Part shown: positions 34,655-43,521 of the stretch, in pieces
Layout: every line of letters begins with the position of its first letter
Numbering within the stretch: position 1 is the first letter of the stretch
Source: an uncultured Clostridia bacterium
GTDB lineage: Bacteria; Bacillota; Clostridia; TANB77; CAG-465
DNA: 64,000 bases
Assembly: GCA_949106495.1 (NCBI GenBank)
Contig: CARYZD010000009.1
Span: forward strand, 1 to 64,000
Reading direction: 5' to 3'
Notes under the pieces: model-generated
The model's input: only the letters and a program-made list of their open reading frames with translations
The model's database searches: none
What the model was told of the DNA's origin: nothing
Program-made: the position numbers and the translations under genes

Positions 34655-34942
34655 ATGAAAAATAAAATAAAATTTGGCACTCTTGCATTAGTTGCAGGTA
34701 TTTCTATGAGTTCGCAAGCTTTTGCTGTTGCATATCAACCAAATATTGATGAGACTATAAAAGTAGATAGAATTGAAAGCTTGATAGAATATGAATATAC
34801 AGAAGCTGATTCTGCAAGAATTATTGATATTTATCTTAATGGCGAGGAACTATCTGCAGAAGATTTAAAAAAATATGATATAGATCAAAATGGAATAGTA
34901 AATGCAAATGATGCTGCTATGGTATATGATCTAATTAAATAA
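34655..34942 (+). CDS. Small secreted dockerin-type protein
   Basis: 95 residues from ATG 34655 (GGGGAGG 7 bases upstream; ATG 34649 is too close to it). A signal peptide of about 25 residues ends at SQAFA. After a short linker come the second half of one dockerin repeat (DSARIIDIYLNGEELSAEDLKKY) and one complete F-hand repeat (DIDQNGIVNANDAAMVYDLIK), whose calcium loop D-x-D-x-N-G is intact. There is no catalytic or carbohydrate-binding module, so it is a free dockerin-like peptide. The repeat is nearly identical to those of the frameshifted gene at 11326. A cohesin partner is not in the window. Confidence 0.82.
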   Translation: MKNKIKFGTLALVAGISMSSQAFAVAYQPNIDETIKVDRIESLIEYEYTEADSARIIDIYLNGEELSAEDLKKYDIDQNGIVNANDAAMVYDLIK

Positions 34943-34960
34943 TATATTACTTAAATTATA

Positions 34961-34993
34961 AGGAGGTAACCAATTATAGGTTATCTCTTTTAA
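34961..34993 (+). terminator. Terminator of the dockerin gene
   Basis: GAGGTAACC (34963-34971) pairs with GGTTATCTC (34979-34987), one G-T, T-rich tail. The AAGGAGG inside the stem is not a ribosome site for any gene. Confidence 0.75.
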
Positions 34994-35007
34994 TTTTTAT
35001 CATTTTC

Positions 35008-35036
35008 TTGAATTTATTAGGCTTTTGTAATATAAT
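35008..35036 (+). promoter_or_regulatory. Sigma-A promoter of the lipid kinase operon
   Basis: TTGAAT at 35008-35013, 17-bp spacer, TATAAT at 35031-35036. Confidence 0.75.
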
Positions 35037-35071
35037 ATTACATATATTGTGCCTTTTGAAAGGTGGATTTT

Positions 35072-35956
35072 ATGAAGAAAGTTAAACTAATATATAATTC
35101 GATTGCAGGACAAAGTAAATTTACTCATTTTTTAGATAATGTAATTGAAAAATTTATGCAAAATAATTTAGAAGTAGTAATATATAGAGCTGGCGAAAAG
35201 AATAATTTAGAAGAGTTTTTAATGAATTCGGATAATGAAGCGAATTTATATGGAATAATTGTTGCAGGTGGAGATGGAACTATTAATAAAGTTGTAACAA
35301 TATTGATGAAATATAATATTAAAACACCTCTTGGCGTAATACCAGCAGGAACATCAAATGATTTTGCTAAACATATTAATATGCCAAGTAGTTATGTAGA
35401 ATCTGTAGATAAGATATTAGAAAATAATGTACATGGTGTTGATGTAGGAAAAGCAAACGAAAAATATTTTATTAATGTATGTTCAGCAGGATTATTTACT
35501 AATTCATCTCAAAGAGCAGATCCAAACTTAAAAAAGACTTTGGGTAAAGTATCTTATTTTATTACTGGTGCAAAGGAATTGTTTAAATTTAGACCATTTA
35601 GTGTCAAAATTACAGTAGACAATGAAACTTTTCTTGAAAAAATAAATTTATTTATAATATTTAATGGGAGCAGTGTTGGCGGAATGAAATATTTTTCTTC
35701 TGATTCTAGCATTCATGATGGGCTTTTAGATTTAATTATTATTAAAAATTGTAATTTACATGAAGTTGCAAGATTACTTGCAAAAGCCTTATCTGGAAAT
35801 TTAGATGACCAAAATATTATTTATAGGAAAACAAAAAAAGTATGTATAGAGAAGATAAAAGGAAATTGTGATAGACCTGATGTAGATGGAGATGAAGGCC
35901 CAGAATTTCCAATTAATGTAGAATGTATAGAAAACGGAATAAATATGTTTTTATAA
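35072..35956 (+). CDS. Diacylglycerol/lipid kinase family protein (DagK/YegS-like)
   Basis: 294 residues from ATG 35072 (AAAGGTGG upstream; the GTG at 35063 is inside that site). N-terminal nucleotide domain with KLIYNSIAGQSK and IIVAGGDGTINKVV (GGDGT, about 67-71), then LGVIPAGTSNDFAKHI; C-terminal domain with DGLLDLIIIKNC and a catalytic-site-like DGDEGPEFP. Phosphorylates diacylglycerol or a related lipid, recycling lipid from envelope polymer synthesis. Followed by the dGTPase-like gene and leuS with short gaps, so probably an operon. Confidence 0.9.
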   Translation: MKKVKLIYNSIAGQSKFTHFLDNVIEKFMQNNLEVVIYRAGEKNNLEEFLMNSDNEANLYGIIVAGGDGTINKVVTILMKYNIKTPLGVIPAGTSNDFAKHINMPSSYVESVDKILENNVHGVDVGKANEKYFINVCSAGLFTNSSQRADPNLKKTLGKVSYFITGAKELFKFRPFSVKITVDNETFLEKINLFIIFNGSSVGGMKYFSSDSSIHDGLLDLIIIKNCNLHEVARLLAKALSGNLDDQNIIYRKTKKVCIEKIKGNCDRPDVDGDEGPEFPINVECIENGINMFL

Positions 35957-35975
35957 TAAAAGGAGGTGTTAAGTC

Positions 35976-37103
35976 GTGATAGATAATAAAATAAAAAAAG
36001 CTATGCTAAAATCTGAGAAAAACTTAAAAAAATATGCTTGCAAATCCAAAGATGCTATTAGAGAATATCCACAAGATGAAGATATTAGATTAGAATTTGC
36101 ACGTGATGTAGATAAAATAATCCATTCTTCTTGTTATACAAGATATATGTCTAAGACACAAGTATTTATAGAACCATTAAATGACCATATATCTACACGA
36201 ATGACACATGTTCAATATGTTTCAAAAGCAGCAAGAACAATTGCAAGAGCATTAGGGTTAAATGAGGACTTATGTGAGGCGATTGCACTTGGACATGATG
36301 TTGGACATACTCCTTATGGACATTTTGGAGAGAGTGTTTTAAATAAAATATCAAAAAGATATAATTTGGGAAAATGTTTTGCACATAATTTAAATAGTGT
36401 TAGAATGTTTACTGTTATTGAGAAAAAAGGATATAGTTCTAACCTTACATTACAAGTATTAGATGGAATTATGTGCCATAATGGCGAGTTTATACAAGAA
36501 AAATATATTCCAAATAAAACAAAAACATTTGAAACTTTATTTAAAGAATATAATGAATGTTTACAAAATGAAAGTAAGATTAAACGACTGATACCTATGA
36601 CTTTAGAAGGTTGTATTGTTAGAATATCAGATATGATTGGATATATTGGTAAAGATATTGATGATGCTAATCGACTCGGAATATTTAATAAAGAGTTATT
36701 ACCAGAAAATGTAAAGAAATATTTAGGAACAGAAAATACTCAAATAATGAATAGTATAATTCTTGATGTAATAAAAAATAGTTTTAACAAAGAGTATATT
36801 TCAATGTCAAAAGAGGTATATGAAGCAGTAAAAACTCTTAAAAAATTTAATTATGAAAATATTTATTATAATGCAATAACTGATGAGTCTAGAGAAGAAT
36901 ATACAAAAATTATTGAAACACTTTATGGTGTATATAGTAGGGCATTAGACCAAGAAGATAAAAATAATGATATATATAAAGTATATTTAAATAATATGAG
37001 CGAAGATTATTTAAGAAATAATAGTGATTCACAAAAAATTATAGACTATATTTCTGGTATGACAGATAATTATTTACAAAGACAATACGAAAAATATAAA
37101 TAA
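35976..37103 (+). CDS. dGTPase-like HD-domain triphosphohydrolase
   Basis: 375 residues, GTG start with AAAGGAGG 10 bases upstream. The HD signature is complete: STRMTHVQYVSKAARTIARALGL, then CEAIALGHDVGHTPYGHFGE (HD pair), FAHNLNSVRM and the later Asp in RISDMIGYIGKDIDDANRLG. Such enzymes split dGTP to deoxyguanosine and tripolyphosphate; some homologues prefer other dNTPs. Positioned 16 bases before leuS. No odd features. Confidence 0.88.
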   Translation: MIDNKIKKAMLKSEKNLKKYACKSKDAIREYPQDEDIRLEFARDVDKIIHSSCYTRYMSKTQVFIEPLNDHISTRMTHVQYVSKAARTIARALGLNEDLCEAIALGHDVGHTPYGHFGESVLNKISKRYNLGKCFAHNLNSVRMFTVIEKKGYSSNLTLQVLDGIMCHNGEFIQEKYIPNKTKTFETLFKEYNECLQNESKIKRLIPMTLEGCIVRISDMIGYIGKDIDDANRLGIFNKELLPENVKKYLGTENTQIMNSIILDVIKNSFNKEYISMSKEVYEAVKTLKKFNYENIYYNAITDESREEYTKIIETLYGVYSRALDQEDKNNDIYKVYLNNMSEDYLRNNSDSQKIIDYISGMTDNYLQRQYEKYK

Positions 37104-37118
37104 GGAGAGATATAAATT

Positions 37119-39536
37119 ATGTATGATAAAAGTATAGATGAAAAATGGCAAAAAGTATGGGAAGAAAAAAATTGTTTTCACGCAACAACAGGAGATAATA
37201 AAGAGAAATTTTATGCTTTAATAGAGTTTCCATATCCATCAGGAGCAGGATTACATGTTGGACATGTAAGAGCTTTCATGGGAATGGAAGTATTATCTAG
37301 AAAAAAACGAATGGAAGGAAAAAATGTATTATTTCCAATAGGATTTGATGCATTTGGATTACCAACAGAAAACTATGCAATGAAAACTAATACACATCCA
37401 AGAGTTGTAACAGATAATAATATTGCAACATTTACTAAACAATTAAAATCAGTTGGATTTTCTTTTGATTGGGATAGAGTAGTTGATACAACTGATCCTA
37501 ACTATTATAAATGGACACAATGGATTTTCTTAAAATTATTTGAACATGGTCTTGCATATAAAGATAAAACATATGTTAATTACTGTCCAAAATGTAGAGT
37601 AATCCTTGCAAATGAAGAATCACAAGGTGGAGTTTGTGATAGATGTGATAGTGAAATTGTTCAAATGGAAAAAGAAGTTTGGATGTTAAAAATTACTGAT
37701 TATGCAGATAAATTACTTGATGGACTTGATGAGGTAAATTTCCCACCAAGAGTTAGACTTGAACAAGAAAACTGGATAGGAAGATCATATGGTGCAGAAA
37801 TAGATTTTAAATTAGCGGGTACAGATGAAAAATTAACTGTATTTACAACAAGACCAGATACAATTTATGGAGTTACTTATATGGCTATTGCACCAGAACA
37901 TCCAATACTAGATAAATATAAAGGACAAATTAAAAATTATGATGAAATAGTATCCTATAGAAAAGAAGCTGCTAAAAAGACAGAATTTGAAAGAATAGAA
38001 CTTGCAAAGGATAAAACTGGAGTAAAAATTGAAGGATTAGAGATAGTAAATCCTGTGACTGGAAAAGTTGTTCCTTTATGGGTAACAGATTATGTTATGA
38101 TGGGATATGGTACAGGAGCTATTATGGCAGTACCAGCACATGACACAAGAGACTTTGACTTTGCTAAAAAATTTGATATAGATATGATTCAAGTTGTAGC
38201 AAATAAAGAAGGAGAAAAAGTAGAGTTAGATAAGGAAGCTTATACAGATATAGAAGATGGTATATTAGTAAATTCAGATATATTAAATGGATTATCTGTT
38301 AAAGATGCTAAAGCTAAAATTACAGAATATTTAGAGGATAATAAAATTGGAAAAGCAAAGAAAAATTATCATATGAAAGATTGGGCTTTTGCAAGACAAA
38401 GATATTGGGGGGAGCCAGTACCTATTGTAAAATGTCCTCATTGTGGACTTGTACCTCTAAAAGAAGAAGACTTACCACTTGAATTACCAGATGTAAAAGA
38501 TTTTGTACCTGGAGAAGATGGAGAGTCTCCACTTGCAAAAGTAGATTCATGGGTAAATGTAAAATGTCCAAAATGTGGAGAAGATGCAAAAAGAGAAACT
38601 GATACAATGCCTCAATGGGCAGGGTCTTCATGGTATTTCTTAAGATATATGGATCCTAAAAATAATGATGCATTAGCTTCAAAAGAAGCTCTAGATTATT
38701 GGAAACAAGTAGATTGTTATAATGGTGGAATGGAACACGTAACACGTCACTTGATATATTCAAGATTTTGGCATAGATTCTTATATGATATTGGAGTTGT
38801 ACCAACTGCAGAACCATATGCAAGAAGATCTACACAAGGATTAATCCTTGCCTCAGATGGAAGTAAAATGTCTAAATCTAAAGGAAATGTAGTAAATCCA
38901 GATGATATAGTAAAAGAATATGGCGCAGATACATTAAGAACATATATATTATTTATTGGTGAATATGGAATGGCAGCTCCTTGGTCAGAAAATGGAGTTA
39001 AAGGTGCTAAGAAATTCTTAGATAGAGTAATGAGACTTGAAACTTTAGCAACAGATGAGGACATTGATTCTAAAGATCTTGATAGAGAAATTAATTTAGT
39101 AATTAAGAAAGTAAGTCAAGACTATGAAGAAATGAAATATAATACAGCAGTTGCTGCAATGATGAGCTATGTAAATGTATTATATAAACAAGAAAAAGTT
39201 AGTAAAAAATATATAAAACCATTACTACAAATACTAAATCCAATTGCACCTCATGTAACAGAAGAATTATGGCAAAAATTAGGATTTGAAGGATATGTTT
39301 TTGAAAGTAAATGGCCAATGTATGATGAATCAAAAATGATTGCAGATGAAATAGAGATACCTGTACAAGTAAATGGTACAGTAAGATTTAGAATTAATGT
39401 ACCATCTGATGCAGATGAAAATACTATAGAACAAATTGCAAAAGATGCACCAGCATTACAAAATTACTTAAATGGAAAAGAAATAAAAAAGGTAATAGTA
39501 ATAAAATCCAAAATTGTTAACATAGTATTAGGATAA
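37119..39536 (+). CDS. leuS: Leucyl-tRNA synthetase
   Basis: 805 residues. Class I synthetase: HIGH motif as HVGH in PYPSGAGLHVGHVRAF (about 38-53); zinc-type Cys pairs CPKCR...CDRC; the CP1 editing domain with TTRPDTIYG and the Asp-containing AVPAHDTRDFDFAKKF; KMSKS at 583-587 in DGSKMSKSKGNVV; anticodon and C-terminal domains follow. All catalytic elements intact. AAGGAGAG upstream. No T-box leader was seen; it is read as part of the operon from 35008. Confidence 0.97.
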   Translation: MYDKSIDEKWQKVWEEKNCFHATTGDNKEKFYALIEFPYPSGAGLHVGHVRAFMGMEVLSRKKRMEGKNVLFPIGFDAFGLPTENYAMKTNTHPRVVTDNNIATFTKQLKSVGFSFDWDRVVDTTDPNYYKWTQWIFLKLFEHGLAYKDKTYVNYCPKCRVILANEESQGGVCDRCDSEIVQMEKEVWMLKITDYADKLLDGLDEVNFPPRVRLEQENWIGRSYGAEIDFKLAGTDEKLTVFTTRPDTIYGVTYMAIAPEHPILDKYKGQIKNYDEIVSYRKEAAKKTEFERIELAKDKTGVKIEGLEIVNPVTGKVVPLWVTDYVMMGYGTGAIMAVPAHDTRDFDFAKKFDIDMIQVVANKEGEKVELDKEAYTDIEDGILVNSDILNGLSVKDAKAKITEYLEDNKIGKAKKNYHMKDWAFARQRYWGEPVPIVKCPHCGLVPLKEEDLPLELPDVKDFVPGEDGESPLAKVDSWVNVKCPKCGEDAKRETDTMPQWAGSSWYFLRYMDPKNNDALASKEALDYWKQVDCYNGGMEHVTRHLIYSRFWHRFLYDIGVVPTAEPYARRSTQGLILASDGSKMSKSKGNVVNPDDIVKEYGADTLRTYILFIGEYGMAAPWSENGVKGAKKFLDRVMRLETLATDEDIDSKDLDREINLVIKKVSQDYEEMKYNTAVAAMMSYVNVLYKQEKVSKKYIKPLLQILNPIAPHVTEELWQKLGFEGYVFESKWPMYDESKMIADEIEIPVQVNGTVRFRINVPSDADENTIEQIAKDAPALQNYLNGKEIKKVIVIKSKIVNIVLG

Positions 39537-39557
39537 AAAATTAAAGGTGTGATATAT

Positions 39558-41015
39558 ATGAATTTTTTAAGTTATATTGAGCAAAATAAGGATATATTAA
39601 TTGAAGTATTAAAAGCAGCTATAATAGCTATAGCTGCAATCCTTATATATATAGTTTGTACAAGAGGTAAAGCTAAAAAAGAGAAAAAAGTAAAAAAACA
39701 AGCATATACAGATGAACTTACAGAAAAAGGAAATAGATATTTATTTTATCTAGATATAGATAAGTTTATTGAAAAAGATAAGAATATGGCTGTATGTTTT
39801 ATGGATTTAGATGAATTTAAATTAATTAATGATTCTTTAGGTCATGATATAGGAGACGAAGTATTAAGGGCTGTATCTAGAAAATTTGATGAATCTTTAC
39901 CTAATAATGCAAAAGCATATAGATTAGGTGGAGATGAGTTTGCAATAATAATTGATCAAATAAATACAAAAGAAGAAGTTATTCTTATTTTAGAAAATTT
40001 AAAATCTATAATGAATAAACCTATTGTTATAGATAACAATACTATTTCTATTGAATATAGTTTAGGAGTTGTACTTGCAATTGAGGAAAAATACTCTAGA
40101 AAAGATTTAATTAATTTTGCAGATAATGCTATGTATTATATAAAAGAACATGGAGGAAATGATTATTATTTTCATAATGAAAGCTTGAAAGCTAAAATAG
40201 ATAATAATATAAAGATGGAAAAAGATTTAAAACAAGCATATGAAAATAACGATTTTGGTATTAATCTTCAGCCAAGAATTAATGTATCAGATACTTCTAA
40301 AATTGGATTTGAGGCTTTACTTATATGGAATCATTCTGTTCTTGGGTGTTTAGATGCTGCATATTTTATTTCTCAAGCAGAAATTATGGGACTTACAATT
40401 AAACTAGATGAATATGTATTAAAAACTGTCTGTGAGAAGATTATAGATTTTAAAAATAAAGGATATAATAATGTTCAGATAGCAGTTAATATTTCAAATA
40501 AGAATGCTTTTAAAAAAGAGTTTATTGATACAATTTGTGATATTATAAAATCTTATGATTTACCAGAAAATAGTCTTCAAATTGAAATGACAGGCAATTT
40601 AGAAACATCAAAACTTGAAATATATAAATTAATGTTTGAAAGCTTAAAACAAGTTGGTGTAGATATAATAATAAATAATTTTGAAATAAGACAAGAATCA
40701 TTAGAGCTATTTGCAGAGCTTCCTATTGATGAAGTAAAAATTAGTTCTAATATTTTATCTAGTGATAATATTAATGAAAAGGTATTTCTTGATTTAATCA
40801 ATTTAAGCAAAGACTTGGGATATAAAGTAATTGTTGGTAAAGTAAATGATGATAGAAAACTTGTAAAATCAATAACATATAATGCAGATAAGGTACAAGG
40901 AAACTTCTTATTTAAGAAGATGGATGAAGAACTTGCAGAAGAAGTATTAGCAAATTATGGAGCATATAGACTTAGAATAGAAGAAATAATTGTTAATGCT
41001 AAAAAGTTGTACTAA
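39558..41015 (+). CDS. GGDEF domain protein with degenerate EAL domain
   Basis: 485 residues from ATG 39558; the GTG at 39549 belongs to the AAAGGTG site. One membrane helix at about 18-38. The GGDEF domain has an intact RLGGDEFAII (124-128) and FMDLDEFKLINDSLGHDIGDEVL, so diguanylate cyclase activity is possible; no RxxD inhibitory site precedes it. In the EAL domain, EAL is present (252-254, FEALLIW) but the following Arg is lost; the DDFGTG loop reads INNFEIRQ, so both metal-binding Asp residues are Asn. It is therefore probably not a phosphodiesterase and may sense c-di-GMP. Immediately follows leuS. Confidence 0.88.
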   Translation: MNFLSYIEQNKDILIEVLKAAIIAIAAILIYIVCTRGKAKKEKKVKKQAYTDELTEKGNRYLFYLDIDKFIEKDKNMAVCFMDLDEFKLINDSLGHDIGDEVLRAVSRKFDESLPNNAKAYRLGGDEFAIIIDQINTKEEVILILENLKSIMNKPIVIDNNTISIEYSLGVVLAIEEKYSRKDLINFADNAMYYIKEHGGNDYYFHNESLKAKIDNNIKMEKDLKQAYENNDFGINLQPRINVSDTSKIGFEALLIWNHSVLGCLDAAYFISQAEIMGLTIKLDEYVLKTVCEKIIDFKNKGYNNVQIAVNISNKNAFKKEFIDTICDIIKSYDLPENSLQIEMTGNLETSKLEIYKLMFESLKQVGVDIIINNFEIRQESLELFAELPIDEVKISSNILSSDNINEKVFLDLINLSKDLGYKVIVGKVNDDRKLVKSITYNADKVQGNFLFKKMDEELAEEVLANYGAYRLRIEEIIVNAKKLY

Positions 41016-41041
41016 TTTATCAAAAAAGAACAGAAAAACTG

Positions 41042-41070
41042 TTGACAAATATTATATATTAAGTTATAAT
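41042..41070 (+). promoter_or_regulatory. Sigma-A promoter of tRNA array 1
   Basis: TTGACA at 41042-41047, 17-bp spacer, TATAAT at 41065-41070. Confidence 0.88.
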
Positions 41071-41091
41071 AGTACTTGTCAACAGGTAAGT

Positions 41092-41167
41092 GGGCGCTTA
41101 GCTCAGTTGGGAGAGCATCTGCCTTACAAGCAGGGGGTCACAGGTTCGAGCCCTGTAGTGCCCACCA
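41092..41167 (+). tRNA. tRNA-Val (anticodon TAC)
   Basis: 76 nt with encoded CCA. Acceptor GGGCGCT/AGTGCCC, anticodon TAC at 41125-41127 in loop CTTACAA, GGTTCGAGCCC T-arm. Identical to the copy at 47362. Confidence 0.97.
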
Positions 41168-41174
41168 CTTATTT

Positions 41175-41251
41175 GGCCTGGTAGTTCAGTTGGTTAGAAC
41201 GCTAGCCTGTCACGCTAGAGGTCGTGGGTTCGAGCCCCATTCAGGTCGCCA
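41175..41251 (+). tRNA. tRNA-Asp (anticodon GTC)
   Basis: 77 nt with encoded CCA and discriminator G. Anticodon GTC at 41209-41211. Seven bases after tRNA-Val. Identical to the copy at 47445. Confidence 0.97.
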
Positions 41252-41272
41252 CTTTTTTTTTACCTTTTTTAT

Positions 41273-41348
<76 letters not shown>

Positions 41349-41357
41349 AAATATAAG

Positions 41358-41392
41358 ACTTGGACTTTTATTTTTAAAGTTCAAGTTTTTTT
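41358..41392 (+). terminator. Terminator of tRNA array 1
   Basis: 12-bp stem (41358-41369 / 41375-41386, one G-T) followed by seven T's. Confidence 0.85.
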
Positions 41393-41725
41393 ATCTAAAC
41401 GACTGATTTCAAGCAAATTATAATGAATATAAATGTTAAATATATTCATAAACATAATCAAGGATAAGAAATATTGCAAATGGTATTTGACGAATTGATG
41501 TGGGCAGCCTTTTAATAAGTGTAGTTATTTATAAAGAAGATGATGTTTGATTTAAGTTTAGATATGTAACAGAAATAAAAAGATAAAGAGGAGCAAACCA
41601 TGAATTGTCTCTCTTTTTGAATATATAAATAATGTGGGAAAACTTTAAAATTTTAAAAGGTTATGGTATAATTTTTGCATACGAAAAATAAACGATAACT
41701 AGTAAGTTGTCGAGGAGGAATCAAT
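41393..41725. other. Intergenic region with a possible gene remnant
   Basis: No intact gene. Around 41465-41585 one frame reads IRNIANGI*RIDVGSLLISVV then IYKEDDV*FKFRYVTEIKR with only two TGA stops, which looks like a decayed C-terminus, possibly of a recombinase-like protein (weak). A terminator-like hairpin lies at 41585-41617 (AAAGAGGAGCAA / TTGTCTCTCTTT, one mismatch, T-tail). Confidence 0.35.
41644..41672 (+). promoter_or_regulatory. Predicted promoter of the VanZ gene
   Basis: TTTAAA at 41644-41649, 17-bp spacer, TATAAT at 41667-41672 preceded by TGG. Confidence 0.6.
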
Positions 41726-42241
41726 ATGAAAGAGTTAGTGGATTTTATATTTTTAATAATAATATATATTTTAAAATTTTATAAAAAATGGAAAGAAAAA
41801 GGTAGAGATGTACTGGTTGTAAATACTACAATGTATATATATTTATCTTTTGTATTATATTTTACTTTAATGCCAGTAATAACATCTTTGCCATTTATAT
41901 TTAATCATTCATATACTCCAATGAATTTAGTCCCTTTTATTGACGTTTTAAATAGTAGAGGTGATTTTGTTAGGCAAGTGGTATTAAACGTTATAATGAC
42001 AATTCCTTTTGGATTTTTAATACCTTTTATAAAAAAAGAAAATGTGAAACTATTAAAAATTGTTTTTTATACTTTTTTATTAAGTTTAGGTATAGAATTA
42101 TTACAACCTTTAATAAATGGAATTAGGTCAGCAGATATAACTGATTTGATAACTAATGTGATAGGTGGTATCATTGGATATGTAATGTATTTAATATTTA
42201 AACCATTAGCAACAAAAATATTAAATTATTTAAAAAAATAG
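41726..42241 (+). CDS. VanZ-like family membrane protein
   Basis: 171 residues with four to five hydrophobic helices. VanZ signatures: NLVPFIDVLNSR, VLNVIMTIPFGFLIPFI, LSLGIELLQPLINGIRSADITDLITNVIGGIIGYVMY. VanZ of Tn1546 gives low-level teicoplanin resistance; chromosomal members are common in Firmicutes and their native role, probably in the envelope, is unclear. GAGGAGG 7 bases upstream. Single gene. Confidence 0.9.
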   Translation: MKELVDFIFLIIIYILKFYKKWKEKGRDVLVVNTTMYIYLSFVLYFTLMPVITSLPFIFNHSYTPMNLVPFIDVLNSRGDFVRQVVLNVIMTIPFGFLIPFIKKENVKLLKIVFYTFLLSLGIELLQPLINGIRSADITDLITNVIGGIIGYVMYLIFKPLATKILNYLKK

Positions 42242-42267
42242 ATAGAGACAAATTACAAGTTGTAAGT

Positions 42268-42297
42268 AAGATCAAGCTTAATACTTGGTCTTTTTTT
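42268..42297 (+). terminator. Terminator of the VanZ gene
   Basis: AAGATCAAG / CTTGGTCTT stem with two G-T pairs, loop CTTAATA, T-rich tail. Confidence 0.8.
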
Positions 42298-42639
42298 CTG
42301 TCTAAAATCTTAACTAATGACAAATTTTTCTTATTAGTATTATTAAATACTGTTCATTCTAAAAAATATATGGTATTAAGAATAGCGTTGTTATAGAACC
42401 ACCGTATGCTCGAACAGCATGTACAGTGACATGAAAGAAGATAAATAAAATAATTAGTTATTCTTTACTCTAGTATAATCAAAAATAAATTAATATAAAA
42501 TATAATAAGTCATCTAAAAGTCATTTTAATATTGTATAATTTTGTTAATAACATAACAAAATTGTAATCTTTTGTAATATAAATCAATAGAAAGTAATTA
42601 CAATTTGGGTTATAATAATTATAAAGATAGGTGATAAAA
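42298..42639. other. Intergenic region with group II intron domain V-like relic and GT51 promoter
   Basis: No gene. At 42400-42427 the sequence ACCGTATGCT-CGAAC-AGCATGTACAGT folds like group II intron domain V: a 6-bp stem with one mismatch, a 2-base bulge on the 3' side, a 4-bp upper stem and a loop. A bulged helix at 42434-42466 could be domain VI. The catalytic AGC triad is not kept. The rest of an intron was not found. A TATAAT at 42611-42616 probably serves the next gene. Confidence 0.35.
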
Positions 42640-43335
42640 ATGAAAATATTAAGAAGAGTAGTTTTTATATTAATTCTTTTAGTAATGATTTTTAGCTCAT
42701 TTCTAATTAAGAGTGGATATGATATATATATACAAGCATTAAAAAATATGCCTTTAGATAAAAAAGTTGAAAGAATAAAAGAAATAGACAATTATACTAA
42801 AATTGATGAAGTACCACAGATATATATTAATGCAGTTATTTCTGTTGAAGACCATAGATTTTATACACATAATGGAATTGATTTGATAGCAATAGGAAGA
42901 GCTGCTGTAAATGATATAATAGCAATGAGATTTGCTGAAGGTGGAAGTACAATTACACAGCAATTATCTAAGAATATATATTTTACACAAGAAAAAAAGA
43001 TAACAAGAAAAATAGCAGAAGTATTCATGGCTTGGGAAATAGAAAAAAATTATGAAAAAGATGAGATTTTAGAATTATATTTAAACACTAGTTATTATGG
43101 TGATGGATATTATACAACTAAAGAGGCGTGTAGAGGATATTTTGGTAAAGAATTAAATGAGATGACAGATTATGAGGCAATACTTTTAGCAGGAATTCCA
43201 AATGCACCATCTGTATATGCTCCTACCAAAAATCCAGATCTTGCAATACAGAGGCAAAGACAAGTGATGAAGAAAATGGTAAAATATAATTATTTAACAC
43301 AAGAAGAAGTAAATAATATAATAAATGGAAAATGA
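42640..43335 (+). CDS. Monofunctional peptidoglycan glycosyltransferase (GT51)
   Basis: 231 residues from ATG 42640 (AGATAGGTG upstream; the GTG 42631 is part of it). One N-terminal membrane helix (about 5-25), then the lipid II polymerase domain of class A PBPs without a transpeptidase. Motifs: catalytic Glu in SVEDHRFYTHNGID; EGGSTITQQLSKNIYF; RKIAEVFMAWEIE with KDEILELYLNTSYYG; LLAGIPNAPSVYAPTKNP. It elongates glycan strands from lipid II on the outer membrane face. Single gene with terminator. Confidence 0.94.
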   Translation: MKILRRVVFILILLVMIFSSFLIKSGYDIYIQALKNMPLDKKVERIKEIDNYTKIDEVPQIYINAVISVEDHRFYTHNGIDLIAIGRAAVNDIIAMRFAEGGSTITQQLSKNIYFTQEKKITRKIAEVFMAWEIEKNYEKDEILELYLNTSYYGDGYYTTKEACRGYFGKELNEMTDYEAILLAGIPNAPSVYAPTKNPDLAIQRQRQVMKKMVKYNYLTQEEVNNIINGK

Positions 43336-43342
43336 ATTTAAG

Positions 43343-43375
43343 AGTTAAAGTAATTAAATTTACTTTAACTTTTTA
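43343..43375 (+). terminator. Terminator of the GT51 gene
   Basis: AGTTAAAGTAA / TTACTTTAACT perfect 11-bp stem (43343-43353 / 43360-43370), 6-base loop, T's. Confidence 0.85.
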
Positions 43376-43410
43376 TTTTTAAATAAAAAATAGATAATAT
43401 TAGATATTAA

Positions 43411-43439
43411 TTGACAAAATACAACAATTGTTGTATTAT
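43411..43439 (+). promoter_or_regulatory. Promoter of the PRPP synthetase gene
   Basis: TTGACA at 43411-43416, 17-bp spacer, TATTAT at 43434-43439. The spacer is almost wholly a palindrome (next entry). Confidence 0.8.
43418..43437. promoter_or_regulatory. Perfect 20-bp palindrome in the prs promoter spacer (putative operator)
   Basis: AATACAACAATTGTTGTATT, exactly self-complementary and lying between the -35 and -10. A bound protein would block RNA polymerase. Shares the core AACAATTGTT with the palindrome at 44517-44544. Confidence 0.7.
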
Positions 43440-43521
43440 AGTTCTGGCTTAAGAATTTTGTGTCGCTTATTTAAATAAATAAGTAGTTTCTATAGAAAAT
43501 AATTTGAGGGAGGAAATTGTT

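Noticed and set aside
34958..34970. AAGGAGG as ribosome site of a hidden gene
   Set aside because: It forms the left arm of a terminator hairpin and no start codon with an open frame follows.
42510..42791. Minus-strand 93-codon frame
   Set aside because: Overlaps the start of the GT51 gene on the other strand and lacks a ribosome site.
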